Shown here: piece by piece, positions 9,478-18,031 of the stretch
How the letters are laid out: each line of letters begins with the position of its first letter
Position numbering within the stretch: position 1 is the stretch's first letter
NCBI RefSeq assembly: GCF_029714205.1
Contig: NZ_CP121649.1
Location: 1 to 57,931, forward strand
Source: Methylobacterium sp. CB376
GTDB taxonomy: Bacteria > Pseudomonadota > Alphaproteobacteria > Rhizobiales > Beijerinckiaceae
Length of the DNA stretch: 57,931 nucleotides
Direction of reading: 5' to 3'
Translations under genes and position numbers: made by a program
The notes under the pieces: model-generated
What the model saw: the letters and a program-made list of their open reading frames with translations, nothing else
Told to the model about the DNA's origin: nothing
Databases searched by the model: none

Positions 9478-10266
9478 ATGATGTCTTGGACAGCAAGTAT
9501 GCCTAAAATCACGAGGATCGGCTTCAACTACGCGGAGCTTGAAAGCAGTGTGGCGAAAGAGGCGCGCGACACCGCGCATCGCCTTCGCGAGCAGGGGAAT
9601 GCCTTCATCATCGAGGTTGGTCTCACTCTTCTCCGCATGAAGGGTCTCCTCGGCCACGGTGCGTTCGGCCCCTGGGTCCGCACAGAACTCCGGTGGACCG
9701 ATCGCACAGCGCAGAACTATATGCGTGCGGCTGAGGTCTTCGCCGGCAAATCCGAAATCATTTCGCATTTGCCGAGCACAACAGTGTATGACCTCGCGGC
9801 CAAGAGCGTACCAAACGACCTCCGGAACGAGATCATCCGTGAGTTCCAGGAGAGCGGCTGCACCGACAAGGACGTGGCCGCCAAAAAGATCCGGGATTTC
9901 AAGCTCTCCACGAAGAAGACAGTCGCCCCGAACAAGCGGGAGAAACACCAAGCGGGAGAAACACAATGCTGTGTCTCGCACCCCACAGAGGGAGGGCGGC
10001 AGAAGACGCCGGGGGCCGCCGCGGAGGCCGCAGCGCTGATTGTCGAAGCGCTCGGGGACGGCACCGACCATCTCTTCAGATTGATGGAGAAGGCGTCCTG
10101 GAATGATATCAAAGCAGAGTTGATGGTGCTTATCAGCAAGCCGAAGCAGCCCGAGCCCCAGGCTTCCTCGCGGGTCAGCAAGCCGAAGCAGCCCGAGCCC
10201 CAGGCTTCCTCGCGGGTCAGCAAGCCGAAGCAGCCCGAGCCCCAGGCTCCCTCGCGGGTCCACTGA
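9478..10266 (+). CDS. DUF3102-domain protein with C-terminal tandem repeats
   Basis: The 262-residue product has a DUF3102 core at about residues 20-110 (FIIEVGLTLLRMKGLLGHG, FGPWVRTELRWTDRTAQNYM), a domain common on plasmids and phages and thought to be a DNA-associated or replication-linked factor. A basic linker follows. The C-terminus is three 14-residue repeats SKPKQPEPQASSRV. ATG codons at 9478, 9481 and 9499 are all possible starts and none has a strong RBS. It is the only intact gene between the arms of the large inverted repeat. Confidence 0.7.
   Translation: MMSWTASMPKITRIGFNYAELESSVAKEARDTAHRLREQGNAFIIEVGLTLLRMKGLLGHGAFGPWVRTELRWTDRTAQNYMRAAEVFAGKSEIISHLPSTTVYDLAAKSVPNDLRNEIIREFQESGCTDKDVAAKKIRDFKLSTKKTVAPNKREKHQAGETQCCVSHPTEGGRQKTPGAAAEAAALIVEALGDGTDHLFRLMEKASWNDIKAELMVLISKPKQPEPQASSRVSKPKQPEPQASSRVSKPKQPEPQAPSRVH
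10135..10260 (+). repeat. 42-bp tandem repeat, 3 copies
   Basis: Units 10135-10176, 10177-10218 and 10219-10260 are identical except for one base in the third. They encode a Lys/Pro/Gln-rich tail. Confidence 0.9.
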
Positions 10267-10582
10267 CGCATCAGGGGGGCCCACATTGGGGCTGTGGCCT
10301 CGCTGCGCCCCGTCCTGCGCATCTGGAGGCGCACCGCCCACAGCTGCCCTGGGTGCGCAGCTTCAGGCGCTCAAACGAGCTTGCCTTGCTGAGAAGGGGG
10401 GAAGGGCACCCGTCGATTACGGTCGATGGGTGCCCTGCATCGTCGGCTTGTCTATGATCCGCCAGCCACGTGGTGGCACTTTCTTTTGTGCGTGCGAGAA
10501 AAATGGCCCAGATCTTGTCGAAAAATCTACCGCAACATAAATTAAAAGCACATGCTTTGCTATGTTCCATTATGTGGCGCAT
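10267..10582. other. Stretch without a supported gene
   Basis: It contains a hairpin GGGCACCC (10404-10411) with GGGTGCCC (10428-10435). No convincing coding frame was found. Confidence 0.4.
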
Positions 10583-11240
10583 TTGTCCTGGGACATCCTG
10601 CTTTTGACAAGGCAAATCTACACCTTCTGTCCAAGCTTTGATTTCCGCCGCCAAATTCTTACATAGAGAAAATTCCCCAAAAAATCTGATTATACCTACT
10701 TGACATCATAACAATTTGTCCAGCATGCTGACGCATGAATAAAATCTGTTGCTGCGCATGTGATTTCATCCTGTCGCCAGAACGCTGATAGCTCTACAGC
10801 CAACAGGTGCTGAGAAAATATGGAGCATAATGATGAAAAACTGCGATATGAAGAAGGTGGCTCTGGGTTCAATTGTTGCTGTGAGCGCTGTGATAGCCTA
10901 TTCGGCAGCTATGGCGGGCACTCTTCATGGGCGCTCGCATAATAGTTCAAGACACGAATATACCGGCGAGATCGGTAGCTCCTGCCTGAGGCTAGACTAC
11001 GAGAAATGCCAGAGGCTAAGGTACGAGAAAGACTTTGACACCGAAAATCAGTACAGGAATTACGACCAAGACGAAGACCAAGACCAAGACCAAGACGAAG
11101 ACCAAGACCAAGACCCCAATCAAATGGCGCAGCCTATACTATAGTTAACAATCCAAAGGAGAGAAGAGCAGATGTGGACGCACGGGTATCGGGCGCACCA
11201 TGAGACGCGCGTGAAACATATGATTCTCGGAGCCGGCTCG
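10583..11240. repeat. Large inverted repeat, right arm (658 bp)
   Basis: Reverse complement of 6872-7505 with only scattered point differences and one extra 24-bp unit inside the Asp/Gln-repeat gene. Confidence 0.9.
10830..11144 (+). CDS. Small secreted Asp/Gln-repeat protein, copy 2
   Basis: This 104-residue copy has the same signal peptide and Cys-containing segment as copy 1, but its tail has one more DQDEDQDQ-type unit of eight residues. The shared upstream region holds TTGACA at 10700-10705, a good -35 box, though a clear -10 is hard to place. An RBS TGGAGC precedes the ATGATG start. Two copies in opposite orientation keep the gene with its own control region. The function is unknown. 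Confidence 0.65.
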   Translation: MMKNCDMKKVALGSIVAVSAVIAYSAAMAGTLHGRSHNSSRHEYTGEIGSSCLRLDYEKCQRLRYEKDFDTENQYRNYDQDEDQDQDQDEDQDQDPNQMAQPIL

Positions 11241-11492
11241 CGAGTTCGCGAGCCCCCTGGAACGCGACGATCCACCGGCCAGCCGGGGGCGCGGCCGATG
11301 CGCCAAGTCGTAGCGGCCCTCGCCTCGCATCTGCGGGTGGGTTGGGTCCTGACGCGCCATTCCGAGGGGCATAAAGTTTACTGGCAGAGCAATCGGCGGT
11401 TTAATCCCAGTGCACTAACGCCTTCAAAACGTACAAAGCTCAGCGTGATTTCTCGCGCGCTCGCAAGCGGCTTAAGTTCTTCGTCCCATAAT

Positions 11493-13244
11493 ATGCGAAG
11501 AAGTGGCGCTTATTACCTACTTTACCTACCCATTGTTGGTCTGGGCTTCGCCGCCTCTGCGGCGGACCTGCCGCAGCTTACGCCACCCATGATGGCGTTC
11601 GCGCCACTGGTCACGCCGTCGTTCACATGGACCGGCCCCTATGCAGGCGTGTTCTTCGGCTACGGCTCGCTGGACGAGAGCGGCACCGGACGGTGCATCG
11701 GTCCGCGCTGTGTCCGGCTCCCGGCGTTGTCACCGGGCGCCCGGGCGGCCGATCTCTCGGCGGGAAGCGAGGTTGGCTACAATCTTCAAGCATCGCCGGG
11801 CTCTGGCCTCGTGATCGGTGCCGCCGTAGACTACCAGACGACCCGGCTACGCGGCTACGGCGAGAGCATACTCGTCCGCGAGGTCGACGAAAACTCTGAT
11901 TTTGCTGCGTTTTATCATCTAGGCCAGCGCCTAGATACCTTCGGGGCAGTGCGCGGCAAGGCCGGATACGCTTTTGACCGCTTGTTTGTCTACGGCACCG
12001 GCGGCCTCGCCTATGGCTATGTCCGCATCGACGTTGGCACTGCCCTCACTGTCGGTGACCGCCAATTCGCGGCGCAGGGGCTCACGAGCGGATTTCGCCT
12101 CGGCTACGCGGCCGGCGGTGGCGCCGAGTACGCGATCAGCCCGCACCTGTCGGTCAAGGCGGAAGGTCTCTACTACGACCTCGGCCAGCGCACGGTCAGC
12201 ATCCAGGCTGCCCTGCCCCGCTCCGTCTATGGAGGCACAATCGCCACGCACGGCTTCCTCGCCCGCGCCAGCCTGAACTATCGGTTCGGCGATGGCATCC
12301 CGGGCCTCGGCCTGCCGGAGCACATCCGCACTCTGCTGAACCCGGTCGCGTACACGCCGCTTCCGGCCTCGGATTGGGTGTTCGAAGTGGGAATACGCTA
12401 CTTTTACAGCACCGGTCGGTCTAGCCTCCTGCTCGGCGACTCCGAAAACGCCGGGCATAAGAACTCGCGCGTTATCTACCACGATGTCGGCGCGCATGCG
12501 AGTGAAAACTTTGTGCGCGTCGACGACAATTCGACCGGACGGTTTGCCAAAGCTTTCGTCGGCTCCGGTATCATTACCTCCGGCCGCTTTACTGACGAGG
12601 ACTTCCCTCCGAGAATGCCGCTCTACTCGCACACGATATCGAAGATCCCTGGCCGAGACATCGGCTACGCGGTCGCGGATGTCGGCTACAACGTCCTAGT
12701 CGGCGAAACGTACAGGCTCGGCGCGTTCGCCGGCTATCAGTACGTCTCGGAATTCGCCGACTCCTCCGGCTGCGCGCAGAAGGCCGACAACAGCACCTGC
12801 GGCTGGCCTTTTATACCGCGGAGTGTAGAAGTAGTCACCCACGATATGCATTGGCACGGCATGAGGATCGGTCTGGCGGGCGAGCTGCGCTACGATCGCC
12901 TGAAGCTTTCCGCCGAGGCCGCCTACCTGCCGATTGCGGATCTCTCAGGTTTCGACCATCACTGGCTGAGGCCTGACATCAACCCTTTGCCGGTGTATGG
13001 ATTGGGTAACGGCTACTTTCTGCAAGGCGTGGTCTCTTACGACCTCACCCCGGAGATCAGCATCGGCGTCGGCGCCCGCTACTGGAAAATGGTAACCGAC
13101 CGCGGTCACACGAAATTCCCGTATGCCGAGCCGAGCGCACTGCCGACCCCACTAAAGTACGAGAGCAGCCGTGCCGGCGTGTTCGTGCAGGCTTCCTACA
13201 AGTTCACCGACAACAGCTTCGATCTGGGCCCCTTCCTACGGTAG
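11493..13244 (+). CDS. Outer-membrane protein with two beta-barrel domains
   Basis: The 583-residue protein has an N-terminal hydrophobic signal (YYLLYLPIVGLGFAASAAD). A first barrel (about 40-290, FTWTGPYAGVFFGYG, ending ARASLNYRFG) is of the Omp25/RopB porin-like type common in Rhizobiales. A second barrel (about 310-583, SDWVFEVGIRYFYSTGRSS to VFVQASYKFTDN) contains TDEDF and GFDHHW, which recall the catalytic Asp pair and Asp/His sites of omptin proteases. Both halves show alternating aromatic strands. The omptin relation is tentative. The ATG at 11493 was chosen to expose the signal; upstream codons in the frame are unrelated. Confidence 0.75.
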   Translation: MRRSGAYYLLYLPIVGLGFAASAADLPQLTPPMMAFAPLVTPSFTWTGPYAGVFFGYGSLDESGTGRCIGPRCVRLPALSPGARAADLSAGSEVGYNLQASPGSGLVIGAAVDYQTTRLRGYGESILVREVDENSDFAAFYHLGQRLDTFGAVRGKAGYAFDRLFVYGTGGLAYGYVRIDVGTALTVGDRQFAAQGLTSGFRLGYAAGGGAEYAISPHLSVKAEGLYYDLGQRTVSIQAALPRSVYGGTIATHGFLARASLNYRFGDGIPGLGLPEHIRTLLNPVAYTPLPASDWVFEVGIRYFYSTGRSSLLLGDSENAGHKNSRVIYHDVGAHASENFVRVDDNSTGRFAKAFVGSGIITSGRFTDEDFPPRMPLYSHTISKIPGRDIGYAVADVGYNVLVGETYRLGAFAGYQYVSEFADSSGCAQKADNSTCGWPFIPRSVEVVTHDMHWHGMRIGLAGELRYDRLKLSAEAAYLPIADLSGFDHHWLRPDINPLPVYGLGNGYFLQGVVSYDLTPEISIGVGARYWKMVTDRGHTKFPYAEPSALPTPLKYESSRAGVFVQASYKFTDNSFDLGPFLR

Positions 13245-13266
13245 CCTTGAGAGTCCGTCCGATAAC

Positions 13267-13500
13267 TCAGGCTGAGTGAGCGAGGCGTCGGACGAGGATC
13301 ATGACAGCTGCCGCGTAGAGGAAGGCCTTGGCTGAGGCGAGGGCCGCCTCCGGATCCTTCCAGAGGCGGCGGTTGCGGCTGATCCAGGCGAAGAAGCGTT
13401 CGACCACCCACCTGCGGGGATGCACGGCAAAGCCGACCTGTCCGGGCGGCTTGCGCACGATCTCGACCTCGATGAGGGTCGCTGCTGCGGGCGGTACACT
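13267..13500 (-). pseudogene. IS5-family transposase C-terminal remnant, second copy
   Basis: IEVEIVRKPPGQVGFAVHP, then RRWVVERFFAWISRNRRLWK, is the same transposase tail as at 6398-6870, in opposite orientation and slightly diverged. Only the last 80 or so codons remain, with a normal stop. Confidence 0.7.
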
Positions 13501-13585
13501 GGCCGGCAGCGTCCCGGCCGCGCCCATACTCCAGCCCGTGCGCGCCTTCAGCCGGGCGTAGATCCCGACGGCGGCGCTGTATGGG

Positions 13586-13708
13586 GTGCGCGTGGCGGGA
13601 GAGGGCTACAGGACGCGGCAGGACTACGAGAAGCAGCGCGCCGCGTGTGAACGGGGCGACTATGGCCCGGCCGGGCCTGCTGTCCCCTGTGCGCCTAAAG
13701 ATCGTTAG
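13586..13708 (+). CDS. Short hypothetical protein or gene tail
   Basis: A 40-codon frame (GTG start) reads VAGEGYRTRQDYEKQRAACE, then RGDYGPAGPAVPCAPKDR and stop. The composition looks coding, but no family is recognised and it may be the end of a gene cut by the IS5 remnant. It converges with the next feature and overlaps it by 14 bases. Confidence 0.25.
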   Translation: MRVAGEGYRTRQDYEKQRAACERGDYGPAGPAVPCAPKDR

Positions 13709-13922
13709 ACGGTAGCAAGTCGAGAACTTGGCTGCGGATGAGGTAGGTGAAAAACTCCTGATCCGTCATGCCGTGCGATGCGGCCACAGCTTCAAAGACT
13801 TTGCGGCCGCGCTCGCTCATCACCGGCTCAACGATACTGCCGCCGTCAGGCTCTTTGACGATGCGGATATCTCAATCTTCACGGGGCAGTCTTTTAAATA
13901 CTGTGTCTAGGTCGGGCATCAT
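13695..13922 (-). pseudogene. Small protein gene with in-frame TGA
   Basis: From ATG at 13922 the frame reads MMPDLDTVFKRLPRED, then TGA (13872-13874), then continues without a shift for 58 codons as DIRIVKEPDGGSIVEPVMSE, followed by GMTDQEFFTYLIRSQVLDLL, to a stop at 13695. The downstream part looks fully coding, so the TGA is most simply a nonsense mutation in a gene of about 75 codons. A restart at the internal ATG (MSERGRK) would give 41 residues. The family is not recognised. Confidence 0.4.
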
Positions 13923-14330
13923 GGGGCGAGTGCCGGGGGCGGTTCCTGCATCTCGCCCGGCTCCCATGCGTCCGGGTCGAACTCGCGTTCCTTCCGCTCG
14001 GTCGTGTCCATGTAGAACCGCAACAGGCCATTGATTTCCTGCGTTGTCGTTCATCGCACCGTGTCGAGTTCCTGCTTTCTACCCGGCCATAATACCATAA
14101 AAATCTAGGCGCTCATGGAAGAGCTGCCTCCCTCGAAGGCAATGGGGTGGTGCGGCCGGGTGCCGTTTCCGGCCGTTTTAAGCGGCCGTGGATGGCCTCC
14201 AGATTTCCGGGGGTAGTTGGCGTAGGGTCGGGAAGCGAGAGGCTATCAGGCGGCCCGGAAATCGGCCGCCATCCCCCTGCCCGCTTCCGGTGCTGCATGG
14301 GGGCTTCGGCACCGTTACCGGGGGCGGGTC
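13923..14330. other. Stretch without a supported gene
   Basis: GC-rich, with inverted motifs around GGCCG near 14155-14190. No recognisable coding frame. Confidence 0.35.
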
Positions 14331-14707
14331 ATGCTGGCATGGGTAAGAGAGTGGTTCCGGGGCAACGCGGGCATCGGCGGCTGGTGGACGGCGGAGCGGC
14401 AGCAGCACGCGGTCGACGTGCTGGTGAAGGGCGGCGTCTCGGAGCTGGGCGCGAAAGCCCTGGTGGCGCGCTGGTCGGGCGTGTCGCAAACGTTCAACGC
14501 CCGAAAAAAATCGTCTCCGAACAAGGCGTGACGAGGCCTGCTCACCGCCTGCTGACCCCCTCCGACGAGGCTGGCGAAGCAGTTTGACGAGCCCGGTATC
14601 GGCCTGACGGACCGGTGTGCGCCTACGCGGGGAGCATAATTTTCTCCGCCAAAAATCTTTGCGACACGCCCCATAAGGACTGCGTGTCTTGTTTTCAGCG
14701 AAGGCTG
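14331..14707 (+). pseudogene. Small hypothetical gene interrupted by the miniature element
   Basis: The 5' part (14331-14476) encodes MLAWVREWFRGNAGIGGWWT, then QHAVDVLVKGGVSELGAKAL and VARW, an Ala/Val helical protein. It is interrupted by the 195-bp element at 14477-14671. Joining across the element gives IRTACLVFSEG and a stop at 14705-14707, an original length near 60 residues. The function is unknown. Confidence 0.4.
14477..14671 (+). mobile_element. Miniature inverted-repeat element, copy A (195 bp)
   Basis: Ends are GGGCGTGTCGCAAA and its exact reverse complement TTTGCGACACGCCC. The interior has no coding capacity for a transposase. Subtype 1: seven-A run and AACAAGG. Identical in type to copy B and different from copies C and D. 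No target duplication is obvious. Confidence 0.9.
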
Positions 14708-15175
14708 ACCAGCCAGGCGCGGTACGCACCCGGTACGCAGGCCCAACACACGCGACCGCGTACCTCAAATGTGGCGCCGTTCGGCCGGGACACGCATGGC
14801 GGCGGCTCTTGCGCTTCAGCGCAGCACACGTCCGGTTACAGCCGGGGTTACAGGCTGCAAGCGTAGGGAGGATGTAACCGTGGCAACCGAGATCCCGTCC
14901 GAAGCCCGCCGTCTGTGTTTTGCGTCACGGCAGTTCAAATCTGCCGCGACGCCTGGGTGGGGAGCGGACCGATATTTTCATGCTTTGAGTTTTGAAAACA
15001 ATCAAAGAAAATCAAATCAGGTTCGACCCACCGGGGGCGAGTGATCCGCCTCACGGACAAGCGATTTATCAGGGCAGGTCAGGGCTTCCACTCTGCACGG
15101 CTCGGCGCCGAGCGCGCTGCGACGAGGCGCATTCTCGTGGTTGGTACATCATGAGGATGACGGTAATTCCCGCCT
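14708..15175. other. Stretch without a supported gene; hairpin at 14922-14952
   Basis: GCGTCACGGCAG (14922-14933), a 7-base TTCAAAT loop and CTGCCGCGACGC form a 12-bp stem with one mismatch. The loop and upper stem resemble a tRNA T-arm, but no rest of a tRNA is present. It could be an old attachment site. Confidence 0.35.
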
Positions 15176-15343
15176 ATGAAAAGGCTGCTCGTGCGAGATG
15201 CGATGAACGCGCGCTCGCGCTCGCTGATCAAACGGTTCCTCGATGCACCGCTCCCGCATCAGATGCGGACCCCCGAGCAGATCGAGGCGTACTGGAAGGA
15301 GCTGGGGGCGGAGATCGGCCCCGTCACCGAAACGCCGCGGTAA
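15176..15343 (+). CDS. Small hypothetical protein (55 aa)
   Basis: The frame reads MKRLLVRDAMNARSRSLIKR, then FLDAPLPHQMRTPEQIEAYW and KELGAEIGPVTETPR. An in-frame TAA lies 12 bases upstream, fixing the start. The amphipathic helix IEAYWKELGAEIG and basic N-terminus look like a real small protein. No family is recognised and no strong RBS is seen. Confidence 0.45.
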   Translation: MKRLLVRDAMNARSRSLIKRFLDAPLPHQMRTPEQIEAYWKELGAEIGPVTETPR

Positions 15344-15451
15344 CGCCCGAGGCCCCGCGAACGACAAAGGTCCCACCAGCGCGGGCCGGTAGGGCCTTCG
15401 TTTAGGGCCAGTCGCGTCAACGGCCGACCCCTTAGGTCCCCGAAGGAATGG

Positions 15452-15871
15452 TTAGTCCACCAGCTCGCGCTGGCGCGTGCGCGGACGGCCGCCGAGCTTC
15501 CCGTTCTCCCGGGAGGCTTGCGCCTTGCGCTCCGTCCGGGCGCTGCCGCCCGCGCGGCCGAGGTGCTGCGCCATCCACTTGCCCGAGCCTGTCACGCCCT
15601 CGATCAGTGCCGGCACGTACACGTCGGCGTCGAGGCGCGGGAAGTGCAGGCCGAGGCCGGCCGGCGTGACCTCGATCTCGCGCAGGTCCTCCGGCGAGGC
15701 GCCAGCCAGCCCCTCGATAATGGCGACGGGCACGCGCAGCTCGGCTCCCGTCGAGAGCCCCACGACAAGGCGCCCGCCGGCGGTCAGGTAGCGCGCAGAG
15801 GTCGCGTGCGGACCCGCCTGCCGGACGCGCTTCGCCCGAGCGGTGACCCACTCGAATGCAGCCTCATCCAT
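15452..15871 (-). CDS. DUF2442-domain protein
   Basis: The 139-residue protein has a DUF2442 core at about 15-95 (AKRVRQAG, YLTAGGRLVVGLSTGAELRV, EVTPAGLGLHFPRLDADVYV). The C-terminal 40 residues are basic and AT-hook-like (GKLGGRPRTRQREL). It overlaps the upstream DUF4160 gene by eight bases, so both are translated together. DUF4160/DUF2442 pairs behave like toxin-antitoxin operons in genome surveys; here the basic tail would suit the DNA-binding regulator. The start is the ATG overlapping the DUF4160 stop. Confidence 0.8.
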   Translation of the reverse strand: MDEAAFEWVTARAKRVRQAGPHATSARYLTAGGRLVVGLSTGAELRVPVAIIEGLAGASPEDLREIEVTPAGLGLHFPRLDADVYVPALIEGVTGSGKWMAQHLGRAGGSARTERKAQASRENGKLGGRPRTRQRELVD

Positions 15872-16106
15872 GGATCTTCCTCCACTCCTCACAGAGGTGG
15901 GTGAGGTTCGCCTCAAGCTCCCGGGCGAGGGCCGCGGCGCGCTGGAGGGCGAACCCGTGGTTCTCTCGGATCTTGACCGGCCCGTCAGGGCAGTTGAGGT
16001 TGAACACCGCCTCGCAGTCCTCGCCGATGACGTGGACGTGCGCGGGGCGATGGTCGTTGGGGTAGATCACCACGCGGAGCGATTCGATCCGAAGAACCGT
16101 TGGCAT
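15864..16106 (-). CDS. DUF4160-domain protein
   Basis: This 80-residue protein has the full DUF4160 signature: TVLRIESLRVVIYPNDHRPA, then HVHVIGEDCEAVFNL and the C-terminal helix LARELEANLTHLCEEWRKIH. The DHRPAHVHV histidines are the family hallmark. It is the first gene of a two-gene operon with DUF2442. The biochemical role is unknown; a toxin-like role is a literature hypothesis, not proven by sequence. Confidence 0.85.
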   Translation of the reverse strand: MPTVLRIESLRVVIYPNDHRPAHVHVIGEDCEAVFNLNCPDGPVKIRENHGFALQRAAALARELEANLTHLCEEWRKIHG

Positions 16107-16165
16107 GGTGATAGCAGAAACCCAACCGCTTAGGAACAGGCGAAACGTCGCGCGGTTCCCTCGCC

Positions 16166-16717
16166 TCAGGCGTTGGCCTCGCCGAGGAGGCGGTAGACGC
16201 TCGCCCGGCCGATGCCGAGGCGCCGGGCGATCTCGGCCGGGCCAATGCCTTCCGCCTTGAGCGCCCGGACCTGCGCCACGTCGATGGAGGCCGGGCGCCC
16301 CTTGTAGACGCCCTCCGCCTTCGCCTTGGCGATGCCCTCAAGCTGGCGCTCGCGGCGAAGGTTCGTCTCGAACTCGGCGAAGACGCCCAGCATGTCGAGG
16401 AACGCCTTGCCGGCCGCGGTGGCGGTATCAATGGGCTGTTCCGTGGCCTGGAGGGCCGCACCCTTCACCCGCAGGCTCCGCACGATGTCCTGGAGGTCCC
16501 CAATCGAGCGGGCGAGCCGGTCGATGCGGGTGACCACCAGCACGTCGCCTCGGCCGATGAAGTCGAGGATGGTGGCGAGTTCGGTCCGGCCGTTGGTGCT
16601 GGTGCCGGAGACCTTCTCGGACCGCACCACGTCACAGCCCGCGGCCTTGAGGCCGGCGAGCTGGAGGGCGAGGTCCTGGTCGGTGGAGCTGACGCGGGCG
16701 TAGCCGATGCGGGCCAT
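16166..16717 (-). CDS. Serine resolvase/invertase (Tn3 resolvase-like)
   Basis: The 183-residue recombinase has the catalytic N-terminus IGYARVSSTDQD (Ser 10), the arginine-rich active-site region VTRIDRLARSIGDLQ, the long E-helix, and a C-terminal HTH (IGPAEIARRLGIGRASVYRL, about 155-176). Such resolvases resolve plasmid multimers or transposon cointegrates by cutting at a res site. A candidate res region lies directly upstream. No Tn3 transposase is present, so plasmid dimer resolution is the likelier role. Confidence 0.92.
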   Translation of the reverse strand: MARIGYARVSSTDQDLALQLAGLKAAGCDVVRSEKVSGTSTNGRTELATILDFIGRGDVLVVTRIDRLARSIGDLQDIVRSLRVKGAALQATEQPIDTATAAGKAFLDMLGVFAEFETNLRRERQLEGIAKAKAEGVYKGRPASIDVAQVRALKAEGIGPAEIARRLGIGRASVYRLLGEANA

Positions 16718-16830
16718 GGAATGTCTCGGACGGGTCTAGACCCGGAGATTATAGCGTCTCATAAATGCGATATCAATCCATATGAGACGCCAAGAGTGTC
16801 TCACGCGGGCGTCTCGGATGGGTATACCCC
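16718..16830. promoter_or_regulatory. Candidate res site / resolvase operator
   Basis: A perfect palindrome CGGGTCTAGACCCG (16731-16744) is followed by inverted arms GCGTCTCATA (16754-16763) and TATGAGACGC (16781-16790) around a 17-base AT-rich spacer, then by GTGTCTCACG and CGTCTCGGATGGG. The spaced TCTC/GAGA half-sites fit resolvase subsites. CGTCTCGGATGG recurs at 18031, after the next gene. Confidence 0.6.
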
Positions 16831-17044
16831 AATGAGGCGGTCCTATCACGATCTCGGCAGGGTGGTGAAGGAGGCTGCCGTCATCGGCCTTCTGCAAGGC
16901 GTCGATCAATGCCACTCTGTCATCGGTTATCGGGCAGTGCTCCCGGCTTGAGTTGAAGTCCGCGAACTCCATCTTTGCCGCGCCGCCCGTCTTCTCAGAG
17001 CCTTGCCGGGGGTCAATCCAGCCCGAGCATCGCGAGGTGATGGA

Positions 17045-18031
17045 ATGAGACGGCGCGAGTTTCTCATTTCTCTTGCGATGAGCGCGAGTGGGCTGCGCAC
17101 CAGCCGGGCCGAGGCGGCAGGGGTCATCCGGGTGGGCGTTCTGAATACTGGACAAGAGAGCGCCGGTAGAAGGGCGCGTGCGGCAGCGCTTCGGCAAGGA
17201 ATAGCAGAGCAGAGCCTTGCTTCTGATCGACAAATCGCTCTCGACTTCATCTGGGCTGGAGCGGAGCCTGAGGCTACACGCCTGGCAGCGAGAGCCCTTG
17301 TCGAGGCGCGAACCGAAGTGCTGGTCGGTGCGGGGACATCGGCTACTGCTGCGCTAATGCGGGAAACGCGCACTCTCCCGATAGTTTTCGTCTCCGTGTC
17401 CGACCCGATCGGTGAGGGATTTGCAGCGAGCTACTCCAAGCCTGGCGGTAACGCCACCGGACTATCTAACTTCGAGCCGTCTATGACAGCGAAGTGGTTG
17501 GAATTGCTCGAAGAGATCGCGCCGGGCACGACTCGTCCTGCGCTCCTGTTTCACCCTAAAACGGCGGCAGGGCAGGGTCAGTTCTTTTGGCGGCCCTTCA
17601 GTGCCGCGGCCGCGTCCCTCAATCTCGATCCCATTCCAGTTTCCGTGGACCGCATGGAGGACGTCGAAGCAGCGACCGTCGAACTGGCTCGACAACCCGG
17701 GACTGCTTTGGCGATCGCACCGAGCAGTTTCACAAGCCTTCACGGGCTTGAGATCGCTAGTTCAGCCAATCGCCGTGGCTTGCCCACGGTGTTTCCATTT
17801 TCTGAGTTCGCCAGGGGAGGAGGTCTGATCTCCTACGGGGCGCATGTCTTGGACTTGTTTCGACGTGCAGGAAGCTTCGTGATCAGGATCGCCAATGGGG
17901 AGCATCCAGCAGACCTCCCCGTCGAGGCACCGACGCATTTCGAACTGGTCGTGAACGCCAGAACCGCAAAGATGCTGGGCCTGGCGGTCCCGCCGCTGCT
18001 CCTCGCCCGCGCCGACGAGGTAATCGAGTAA
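17045..18031 (+). CDS. ABC transporter substrate-binding protein (TrpX/PF04392-like)
   Basis: A 328-residue exported protein with an N-terminal RRREFLISLAMSASG that resembles a Tat signal. The mature domain fits the two-lobe ABC substrate-binding fold of the family with AAGVIRVGVLNTG, SDPIGEGFAASYSKPGGNAT and LARADEVIE at the end. RBS GAGGTGAT precedes the ATG at 17045, which I prefer over an upstream frame extension. No permease or ATPase gene accompanies it, so it is an orphan binding protein; ligand unknown. Resolvase-like motifs flank it on both sides. Confidence 0.85.
   Translation: MRRREFLISLAMSASGLRTSRAEAAGVIRVGVLNTGQESAGRRARAAALRQGIAEQSLASDRQIALDFIWAGAEPEATRLAARALVEARTEVLVGAGTSATAALMRETRTLPIVFVSVSDPIGEGFAASYSKPGGNATGLSNFEPSMTAKWLELLEEIAPGTTRPALLFHPKTAAGQGQFFWRPFSAAAASLNLDPIPVSVDRMEDVEAATVELARQPGTALAIAPSSFTSLHGLEIASSANRRGLPTVFPFSEFARGGGLISYGAHVLDLFRRAGSFVIRIANGEHPADLPVEAPTHFELVVNARTAKMLGLAVPPLLLARADEVIE

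Noticed and set aside
10271..10654. 127-codon minus-strand frame sharing its start with a frame at 7434
   Set aside because: The shared part is just the end of the inverted repeat; the rest is low complexity without RBS or protein features.
14178..14768. Minus-strand frames across MITE A
   Set aside because: They read through the mobile element and have no recognisable protein content.
14922..14952. tRNA-like T-arm
   Set aside because: No D-arm, anticodon arm or 5' acceptor could be found; kept only as a hairpin.
16736..17233. Minus-strand frame with KMEFADFNSSREHCPITDDR
   Set aside because: Overlaps the res-like region and the signal peptide of a clear gene; no supporting motif.
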